Below, piece after piece: positions 54,607-61,027 of a DNA stretch of 64,000 nt. Every line of letters starts with the position of its first letter. Within the stretch, counting starts at the first letter, position 1. The stretch spans positions 1 to 64,000 of the forward strand of contig JAUIBT010000017.1 of assembly GCA_030428255.1 (NCBI GenBank), in the 5' to 3' direction. Below the pieces are notes generated by a model, which saw only the letters and a list, made by a program, of their open reading frames with translations, ran no database searches and was not told where the DNA came from. The translations under genes were made by a program, and so were the position numbers. This DNA comes from Alphaproteobacteria bacterium. Lineage in GTDB: Bacteria > Pseudomonadota > Alphaproteobacteria > UBA7985 > JAUIBT01.

Positions 54607-55301
54607 TGAAATCGGATATGAACAGCCCCGCCGCTCCGTCTTGTGCAAAACTGATAGTCATTGAAGGCGGCGACGGCGCGGGCAAGCAAACCCAATCGCA
54701 AGCCCTGGTGGCGCACTTGCAGGCCGAGGGCCTCAGTGCCCAGCGCATCGCCTTTCCCTGCTATGAGGCCAACATCGCCGGCGGCATTATTTTGCGCATG
54801 CTACGGGGCGAATTTGGCAGCGCCGGCGCCCTGGCGCCTGAGATTCGCATGCTGATGTTTGCCGCCGACCGCTTTGAGACCCTGCCTGCTTTGCACCAGG
54901 CCATGGCGACCAACGATGCGGTGGTGATCGATCGCTACGTGGCCTCGAACGCGGTCTATCAGGGTGCCTTGCTGCCAGAGGCTGACTTTGAACCCTTCGC
55001 ACAACAGGTCTTTGACTTCGAGTTCAAATTGCTGCCACGGCCCGACCTGGCGATCTTCCTAAATGCTGCGCCAGAAGCCTCGCGCAGCATGGCCGAAGCA
55101 CGAGCTGAACTGGACGCCTTCGAGGCCAACAGCGACCTGCAAGCCGCCGTCGCTTTGCGCTATGCGCGGCTGATGGCTTTGGGCTTGGGCGGCCCCTGGG
55201 CAGAGGTGCAGGTCATGGCCGCGAGCGGCCAATATCGCGCGATTGAGGCCATCGCGGACGACGTGTGGCAGGCAGTGGCAAGCACCTGTGACCTGGCCTA
55301 G
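54603..55301 (+). CDS. tmk: Thymidylate kinase-like dTMP kinase
   Basis: 232 residues. The P-loop is 'IVIEGGDGAGKQTQSQALVA'. The residue after the P-loop Lys is Gln instead of the usual Ser/Thr, with Thr next. The dTMP site shows 'VVIDRYVASNAVYQGALLPE' (DRY motif) and the LID region is 'PEASRSMAEARAELDAFEAN'. Kinase activity is inferred. It overlaps the ABC-F gene by 4 bases. Another, canonical tmk elsewhere in the genome cannot be excluded. Confidence 0.82.
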   Translation: MMKSDMNSPAAPSCAKLIVIEGGDGAGKQTQSQALVAHLQAEGLSAQRIAFPCYEANIAGGIILRMLRGEFGSAGALAPEIRMLMFAADRFETLPALHQAMATNDAVVIDRYVASNAVYQGALLPEADFEPFAQQVFDFEFKLLPRPDLAIFLNAAPEASRSMAEARAELDAFEANSDLQAAVALRYARLMALGLGGPWAEVQVMAASGQYRAIEAIADDVWQAVASTCDLA

Positions 55302-55381
55302 TGCGCAGGCGCAGATGTCCGTGCGCTTGCGGTGACATTTCCCGCATTGACCCGCTGGCGTGCCTCGCTTACACCGCTGGC

Positions 55382-56002
55382 ATGCTAGTAGATTTTACCC
55401 CCGATCAGGTTGCTTGGGACAAAGCCGCAGACGGCTTGGTTCCCGCCATCATTCAAGACGCCGACACCGGCCAAGCGCTCATGCTGGGCTACATGTCGCG
55501 CGAGTCCTTGCAAGCCACCATCGACGGCGGTAAGGCGACCTTCTTCTCGCGCTCGAAGCAACGGCTTTGGACCAAAGGCGAGAGCAGTCACAACTATCTG
55601 CTGGTGCAAGAGATCCGCTTGGACTGCGACCATGACACTCTGCTGGTCAAAGCTCAGCCGCAGGGCCCAACCTGCCACACCGGCAATTATACCTGCTGGG
55701 GTGAGCAGCCCAGCGGACGCACGGCGTGGCTCAGCCAGTTGGAGGCCATCGTGCAGCAGCGCGCCAAGGCCTCGCCCGATGCCTCCTACACCGCCAGCTT
55801 GATGCAGCGCGGCACCAAGCGCATCGCGCAGAAGGTCGGTGAAGAAGGCGTCGAAGCGGCCCTAGCCGCCATGGCCAAAGACCGCGAAGAATTGACCAAC
55901 GAGTCCGCCGATCTCTTGTTCCATTTGACCGTACTGCTGTATGACGCCGGGCTGTGCCTGGACGATGTCGTGGCCTGCTTGCAGGCGCGCCATAAGGGCT
56001 AG
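55382..56002 (+). CDS. hisI: Fused phosphoribosyl-AMP cyclohydrolase / phosphoribosyl-ATP pyrophosphatase HisIE
   Basis: 206 residues. Residues about 1-110 are HisI ('GYMSRESLQATIDGGKATFF', 'SSHNYLLVQEIRLDCDHDTL', 'GPTCHTGNYTCWGEQ' with the zinc Cys). Residues about 115-206 are HisE ('LEAIVQQRAKASPDASYTA', 'QKVGEEGVEAALAAMAKDRE'). The fusion performs steps 2 and 3 of histidine synthesis. HisI and HisE are usually separate genes in alphaproteobacteria, which makes the fusion worth noting. ATG 55382 is the family-consistent start. Confidence 0.94.
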   Translation: MLVDFTPDQVAWDKAADGLVPAIIQDADTGQALMLGYMSRESLQATIDGGKATFFSRSKQRLWTKGESSHNYLLVQEIRLDCDHDTLLVKAQPQGPTCHTGNYTCWGEQPSGRTAWLSQLEAIVQQRAKASPDASYTASLMQRGTKRIAQKVGEEGVEAALAAMAKDREELTNESADLLFHLTVLLYDAGLCLDDVVACLQARHKG

Positions 56003-56148
56003 AAGCTGGGTCGGGCGAGAACAAAGCCTTGCCCTTAGGCTGTTACAAAACGGAAACAGAAGCGACATCAAGGCGTTACCTGAGCGCGCTAGCTTAAAGG
56101 TGGGGTGCAAGCCCTATCCTCCTGCTGGACGCTCAAAAGGAAACTCCT

Positions 56149-56715
56149 ATGTCTCAATCCACAGCCCAAACGGCACCCCTGGAAGTAAGCCGCGCCGCCG
56201 AGTACGGCTGGATCTCGATCACGCTGCACTGGCTGGGGGTCGCAGGTCTTTTAACGTCATTTATTACCGGCCTGATGATGGAGGATCTGCCCCGCGCGTT
56301 GGAGCGCGTGGCGCTTGATAACCACGTCTTTTGGGCCACCTTGATGGCTGTACCGATCTTGGCGCGCGTCGTGTGGCGGGCGCTGCGCGGCTTTGCCCCC
56401 GTGGGTCAGCAAGCCTTCGCGCTCACTTTAATCCAAAAGCTGGTCATGTGGGGGCTGCTGGCGAGCCTAGTCGCTGCTGTGGGTACGGGTTTGGCCAGCG
56501 TTTGGCTGACCGGCCAGACCATCGACCTTGGCTTTATGAGCCTGCCCTCACCCCTGTCGCCCAATCCCGGCTTAGGTGAACTGATGGAAGAGCTTCACGA
56601 GCTGGCCGTCTTTGCCTGGATTCCGCTGTTGCTGCTGCACGTGTTGGGCGCGCTCAAGCACCTGATCATCGACCGCGACGGGCGCTTCTTTGCGATCTTC
56701 CGTCCGGCGAAATAA
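56149..56715 (+). CDS. Cytochrome b561-family protein
   Basis: 188 residues with four membrane helices and heme-ligand-type His in 'GWISITLHWLGVAGLLTSFI', 'VALDNHVFWATLMAVPILAR', 'LMEELHELAVFAWIPLLLLH' and 'VLGALKHLIIDRDG'. It matches the prokaryotic cytochrome b561 (CybB-like) family of inner-membrane electron carriers. It stands alone; the donor and acceptor are not known. Confidence 0.9.
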   Translation: MSQSTAQTAPLEVSRAAEYGWISITLHWLGVAGLLTSFITGLMMEDLPRALERVALDNHVFWATLMAVPILARVVWRALRGFAPVGQQAFALTLIQKLVMWGLLASLVAAVGTGLASVWLTGQTIDLGFMSLPSPLSPNPGLGELMEELHELAVFAWIPLLLLHVLGALKHLIIDRDGRFFAIFRPAK

Positions 56716-56777
56716 GCCATTCGCCTATCCAGAAGACAAGCCCAGACATACAAGCCGAGACATACAAGGCAGACAAA

Positions 56778-56816
56778 CAAAAAGGGCGGAGCCTCATTGA
56801 AGGCCCCGCCCTTTTC
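56778..56816. terminator. Bidirectional terminator between cytochrome b561 and rplU
   Basis: AAAAAGGGCGGAGCC pairs with GGCCCCGCCCTTTT around TCATTGAA. It ends the convergent genes on both strands. Confidence 0.85.
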
Positions 56817-56834
56817 TGTTTCGTCCGCTCGAGC

Positions 56835-57134
56835 TTAGGCGCTGATTGCGGTAATCTTAACTGTGGTCACGTATTGACGGTGACCGTTCTTGCGGCGTGA
56901 GTTCTGACGACGACGCTTCTTGAACACGATGACCTTGCGGTCACGGCCTTGAGCGACGATCTCTGCGGTAACGCTTGCGCCGTCCACCAGGGGAGCGCCG
57001 ATCTTGTCGCCAGTGGCCAAAATCTGATCGAAGGTTACGGAAGCGCCAACGTCGCCTTCCAGCTTTTCAACCTGCAGCAGGTCGCCTTCGTTTACGCGGT
57101 ACTGCTTACCGCCGGTCTTGATAATTGCAAACAT
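56835..57134 (-). CDS. rplU: 50S ribosomal protein bL21
   Basis: 99 residues. '[20 protein letters not shown]' is the family start and '[20 protein letters not shown]' the RNA-binding tail. AGGAG precedes ATG 57134. The usual downstream partner rpmA (bL27) is absent: the next thing on the strand is a terminator and a convergent cytochrome gene. Confidence 0.97.
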   Translation of the reverse strand: MFAIIKTGGKQYRVNEGDLLQVEKLEGDVGASVTFDQILATGDKIGAPLVDGASVTAEIVAQGRDRKVIVFKKRRRQNSRRKNGHRQYVTTVKITAISA

Positions 57135-57435
57135 ATGAGTCTCCTAACGCTTGCCACGTCTTGTTGAACAACCGTCAGCCTTCTTCGGACTTTGTGTTTC
57201 GCGCATGCGAAACCGGCCCATGCTGACTGGGAGCGTTCTGGTAGCCCAGCCAGGCGGCTGGGTCAATGGCAAACTCAGCTGTGGGCGATCGCGGTGCTGA
57301 CTCACGTTCGGCACCATTTTTAGAAACGGCTTCAAGCGCAAAAATCGAGGCGATTCGCGGCCAAAGGCCATTTGCTTGACCGGTCTGGTGAATAAACGGT
57401 GGAAAAGATTCGGGCGAGTTTGCCTCATTTGCCGC

Positions 57436-57488
57436 CGTTGCATATCTGCAACGCCGCATTTTTTTCTGATTCGTTGCATTTTCGCAAC
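57436..57488. promoter_or_regulatory. Pair of GTTGCA-type palindromes upstream of rplU
   Basis: CGTTGCA-TATC-TGCAACG (57436-57453, perfect) and GTTGC-ATTTTC-GCAAC (57473-57488) lie about 36 bp apart, roughly 300-350 bp upstream of the rplU start. Their similarity suggests binding of one regulator to two operators. Confidence 0.5.
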
Positions 57489-57699
57489 AGCTTGGCAGCT
57501 TTGCCACCCACAAAATATGGAAAAACAGTGATTTAGACCGATTTTGTGAATTCAACCTTAAGTATAACATTGACCGCACCCCTAGAGCTTGCTACTTACA
57601 GTCGTGTCGAAACGGCAATCCCCAGTGACCCTTTAGTCCCCTACTTCAGGTCTCACATGCCGCCTCTTCGATTCTTTGTTCATTTGAAATCCCCCACTC

Positions 57700-57729
57700 G
57701 GGTGCTGCTTTTGCAGCACCCTTTTTTTT
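57700..57729 (+). terminator. Strong terminator of an unassigned plus-strand transcript
   Basis: GGGTGCTGC (57700-57708), a TTTT loop, GCAGCACCC (57713-57721) and eight T. It lies about 110 bp before ridA, with no plus-strand gene before it. Either it ends a small RNA, or it attenuates transcription into ridA. Confidence 0.85.
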
Positions 57730-57836
57730 GCCTTGTGGCTCCAGACCCGGCTGCAAGCGGGTTCAAGTTATGCTTCCCCCTGGCCGCGGGCCTGGTTAGA
57801 CAGAAAGTCATAACCACAGCATCTAGGGAGTTAGGC

Positions 57837-58301
57837 ATGAGCCAAGTCGAAAACCGCCTCGCAGATATGGGCATCACCATCGGTGAGGCTGCCGCGCCCG
57901 CCGCCAAATACGTCCCCTATGTCATCAGTGGCAACCTGATCTATGTTTCAGGCCAGATCCCGATGGAAGGCGGCCAGCTGAAGTTTCAGGGCAAGGTCGG
58001 CGCGGACATGGACCGCGACACCGCCACCCAGGCCGCGCGCCTGTGCGCCATCAACATCATCGCCCAGCTTAAAGCCGCCGTCGGCGACCTGGATCGCATC
58101 ACGCGCATTGTCCGCTTGGGCGGCTTCGTCAACTCGACAGCGGATTTTGGCGACCAGCCCGAGGTGATCAACGGCGCCTCCAACCTCATGTTCGACGCCT
58201 TCGGTGAGACAGTAGGTGCCCATTCGCGCGCAGCCGTGTCTGCTGCGGCCTTGCCGCGTGGCGTTGCGGTTGAAATCGACGCCATCGCCGAGTTCGCCTA
58301 G
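57837..58301 (+). CDS. RidA-family protein
   Basis: 154 residues of the YjgF/YER057c/UK114 family. It resembles the subgroup 'VSGQIPMEGGQLKFQGKVG' with 'TQAARLCAINIIAQLKAAVG', and 'VGAHSRAAVSAAALPRGVAV' carries the conserved Arg that contacts the imine. RidA removes reactive enamine/imine intermediates. GGGAG before ATG 57837 supports the start. It is 12 bases before the glutamine synthetase-like gene, so an operon is likely. Confidence 0.93.
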   Translation: MSQVENRLADMGITIGEAAAPAAKYVPYVISGNLIYVSGQIPMEGGQLKFQGKVGADMDRDTATQAARLCAINIIAQLKAAVGDLDRITRIVRLGGFVNSTADFGDQPEVINGASNLMFDAFGETVGAHSRAAVSAAALPRGVAVEIDAIAEFA

Positions 58302-58313
58302 GCCGAGGCCGAC

Positions 58314-59684
58314 ATGGCATCCGCGCCCGCTTCGCCCCAACAGGTCTTGGACGACTTCCAGCAGCGCTATCCCGAGGCGCGGGTGCTGGACGCCATCTTG
58401 CCCGACATGAACCACGTCTACCGCGGCAAGCGCTTAGCGCTAATCGAGCTGCCCAAGGTGCTGGATCAGGGGCTTGCCATGCCGGGCCCGATCATCACCG
58501 TTGATCAACTGGGCTTTTCCAACGATCCCGGCGGACTGGGCGTGTCGGACGGCGATCCCGACCTGCCGCTCTATGCGGTGCCAGACAGCCTGGCACCGAT
58601 CCCTTGGCGCTCGACAGCCGCCGATGCACAAATCTTGCTGTCTTTTGTCGATCCCAGCGGCACGGGCGGCTACCCTCACGACCCGCGCTGGTTCTTGGTG
58701 CAAGCCATCCAGCGCCTGAAAGACATGGGCTACACGCCCGTCGTGGCCTTTGAGCTGGAATTCTACCTCATCAGTCCTGATCGCCCGGGCGGCGGCATCG
58801 CTCTGGGCGCGGTCGAGGAGAGCCAAGGCCCGGACGTCTACCGCATGAGCCTGCTGGACGCCTACGACCCCGCGCTGAGCGACATGCTGCTCGCTTGCCA
58901 AGCCCAAGGCATCCAGGCCGGGGCCGTGACCAAGGAGTTCGCGCCCGGCCAGTTTGAGATCAATCTGCACCACCAGGCCGACGCCCTGAAGGCCGCCGAT
59001 CACTGCGGCTTGTTCCGCCGCTTGGTCAAGGGCTGCGCACGCGACACGGGACTGCGCGCCACCTTTATGTCCAAGCCCTTTTTGGAGCAATCGGGCTCGG
59101 GCATGCATATTCATGTCTCACTGCTGGACCAAGACGGGCGCAATGTCTTTGACGACGGCAGCGAAGCGGGCTCCCCCCTGCTGCGCCAGGCCATCGCCGG
59201 GGCATTGACCACTCTGCCTGAGGCCATGGCCGCCTACGCCTGGACCCCACATGCCTACCGCCGCTTTCTGGCAAACGCCTTCGTGCCAGTGACCCCGACT
59301 TGGGGCTATGAGAATCGCGCGGCGGCCATTCGGGTGCCCTTTGCGGGCGGTCCGGCGCGCCGATTTGAGTTCCGTGTGCCGGGCGCTGAAGCCAACCCGC
59401 ATCTGGCCTTGGCCTGCCTGTTGGCCAGCATAGCGCACGGTCTAGAGAACCATATTGAAGCGCCTGTCGCGTCTGTCGGCAATGTTGGCGCGCTCAAGTC
59501 GCCCGCTCTGCCCTGGACCCTGAGCGCAGCCTTGGAGCGCATGGGCCAAGCCCGCATCTTGTCGGAGGCCTTTGGCGCGGCTTCCTGGGACTTGCTCCGC
59601 GAAGCCAAGGCGCTGGAGCTGGACAACTTCCAGGCCGCCATCACCGCCCGCGAATACGATTGGTACCTGCATCATGACGCCTAA
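58314..59684 (+). CDS. Glutamine synthetase-family protein (gamma-glutamylpolyamine synthetase-like)
   Basis: 456 residues, GS III/PuuA-type. 'YTPVVAFELEFYLISPDRPG' and 'VTKEFAPGQFEINLHHQADA' carry metal-binding Glu, 'QSGSGMHIHVSLLDQDGRNV' the His, and 'TPTWGYENRAAAIRVPFAGG' the nucleotide/glutamate site. This set is typical of enzymes that ligate glutamate to amines. The RidA gene in front fits amine catabolism, so gamma-glutamylation of a polyamine or other amine is inferred. It overlaps nth by 11 bases. Confidence 0.85.
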   Translation: MASAPASPQQVLDDFQQRYPEARVLDAILPDMNHVYRGKRLALIELPKVLDQGLAMPGPIITVDQLGFSNDPGGLGVSDGDPDLPLYAVPDSLAPIPWRSTAADAQILLSFVDPSGTGGYPHDPRWFLVQAIQRLKDMGYTPVVAFELEFYLISPDRPGGGIALGAVEESQGPDVYRMSLLDAYDPALSDMLLACQAQGIQAGAVTKEFAPGQFEINLHHQADALKAADHCGLFRRLVKGCARDTGLRATFMSKPFLEQSGSGMHIHVSLLDQDGRNVFDDGSEAGSPLLRQAIAGALTTLPEAMAAYAWTPHAYRRFLANAFVPVTPTWGYENRAAAIRVPFAGGPARRFEFRVPGAEANPHLALACLLASIAHGLENHIEAPVASVGNVGALKSPALPWTLSAALERMGQARILSEAFGAASWDLLREAKALELDNFQAAITAREYDWYLHHDA

Positions 59685-60384
59685 CGACGACAGCAGCCCC
59701 GCAACCCCGGCCTGGCAGCCCAAGCCGCGCCAACGCGTGATGACCGACGCTCAGGTCGAGGAGTTCTTTCGCGCCCTATCCGCCATCGAGCCTGAGCCCA
59801 AAGGCGAGCTGAACTTCACCAATCCCTATACCCTGCTGGTGGCGGTGGCCCTGTCGGCGCAAGCCACCGATATCGGCGTCAACAAAGCCACCGGCCCTTT
59901 GTTCGCGCGGGTTTCAACCCCGCAAAACATGCTGGATCTGGGCGAAACGGCACTGATCGAGCACATTAAATCCATCGGGCTCTATAAGACCAAGGCCAAG
60001 AACGTCATGGCCGCGGCGCAGATTTTGGTTGAGCGGTTCGATGGCCAGGTGCCGCATGAGCGCGCGGCGCTGGAGACCCTGCCAGGTGTCGGGCGCAAAA
60101 CCGCCAACGTGGTGCTGAATATGGCCTTTGGCCAGACCACCATCGCGGTTGATACCCACCTGTTTCGTGTCGCCAACCGCACGGGCATGGCGGCGGGCAA
60201 GACGCCGCTGGCAGTCGAACTCAAGCTGGAACAGCGGGTGCCCGCACACTATGGCCTGCACGCGCATCACTGGCTGATCTTGCACGGCCGCTACATCTGC
60301 AAGGCGCGCAGCCCCGAGTGCTGGCGCTGCCCGGTGGCGCATGTTTGCCTGTTCAAGGATAAGACCCAGCCAAAGGGCCGCTAA
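59674..60384 (+). CDS. nth: Endonuclease III
   Basis: 236 residues. DNA glycosylase/AP lyase for oxidised pyrimidines. The HhH motif with catalytic Lys is 'LETLPGVGRKTANVVLNMAF', the catalytic Asp is in 'IAVDTHLFRVANRTGMAAGK', and the C-terminal 4Fe-4S motif is 'CKARSPECWRCPVAHVC'. ATG 59674 follows the family start. Confidence 0.95.
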   Translation: MTPNDDSSPATPAWQPKPRQRVMTDAQVEEFFRALSAIEPEPKGELNFTNPYTLLVAVALSAQATDIGVNKATGPLFARVSTPQNMLDLGETALIEHIKSIGLYKTKAKNVMAAAQILVERFDGQVPHERAALETLPGVGRKTANVVLNMAFGQTTIAVDTHLFRVANRTGMAAGKTPLAVELKLEQRVPAHYGLHAHHWLILHGRYICKARSPECWRCPVAHVCLFKDKTQPKGR

Positions 60385-60414
60385 GTTGGGATACGGCAGC
60401 CCCGCCGCGCCGCG

Positions 60415-60798
60415 CTATTCTTCTTCGATTTCGTCAGCGGACCAACTAAGCGACACGAACCAGGCCTTGACGATCCGTTGTCCGAATACATCCACGTCTG
60501 CACGCCCGCCAACAGTCACATTGGACGGCCTAATGGCGGACAAGAACCGCTGCCATTTTGAGCGATCTACGCTGCTTTCGACCACGTCGCCGTCTTCAGT
60601 CTCATAACGCCCCTCAGCAACGATGATCAGGCTATCCAGCGGCACCACCCAGGGTGCGCGATTTCCGGTGCCTGGATGCACCCGCACGCAGCCAATTCGG
60701 GTTGGATGGAACGAGGTAATGTTGGCGTAACACTGGCGGGACTCGATCCAAACCTGATCCCCTACCTGCGGTCCACGATATCCTTGTAACTGCGGCAC
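60415..60798 (-). CDS. Hypothetical protein
   Basis: 127 residues, not recognised. GTG 60798 has AGAGGAG six bases before it on the minus strand, which strongly supports translation. The protein is beta-rich and Cys-poor, without signal or membrane segment ('GPQVGDQVWIESRQCYANIT', 'RAPWVVPLDSLIIVAEGRYE') and ends acidic ('SWSADEIEEE'). It converges on nth. Confidence 0.65.
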   Translation of the reverse strand: MPQLQGYRGPQVGDQVWIESRQCYANITSFHPTRIGCVRVHPGTGNRAPWVVPLDSLIIVAEGRYETEDGDVVESSVDRSKWQRFLSAIRPSNVTVGGRADVDVFGQRIVKAWFVSLSWSADEIEEE

Positions 60799-61027
60799 GA
60801 ATTGCTCCTCTTGGTATTTTGTGTATTGGTACCGTCGAATTTAGGGTGTGCAATTTTGAATTACAATAGCGCGCTTCGGCAGTCTTCGAAGCCACGCGCG
60901 ATCTGCGCAATCCGCCCGCCAACCCCCGCTTCATTATTGCGCAAACTGCTGGTTGCTCTGCCAGCAGAGCTGCTCTAGTCTGCGCCGCTTACCCGCCCTC
61001 CGCTAGCCAGTTAAGAACAGACCCATC

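Larger units (their letters stand above)
57135..57836. other. 700-bp noncoding region between rplU and ridA
   Basis: No gene supported. A 134-codon minus-strand frame (57175-57579) has no family resemblance and covers two palindromes. The region holds the GTTGCA palindrome pair, a TATAAC -10-like hexamer at 57563-57568 and a strong plus-strand terminator at 57700-57729. Confidence 0.6.

Noticed and set aside
57175-57579. 134-codon minus-strand frame upstream of rplU
   Set aside because: No family resemblance, spans two operator-like palindromes and lies in promoter territory.
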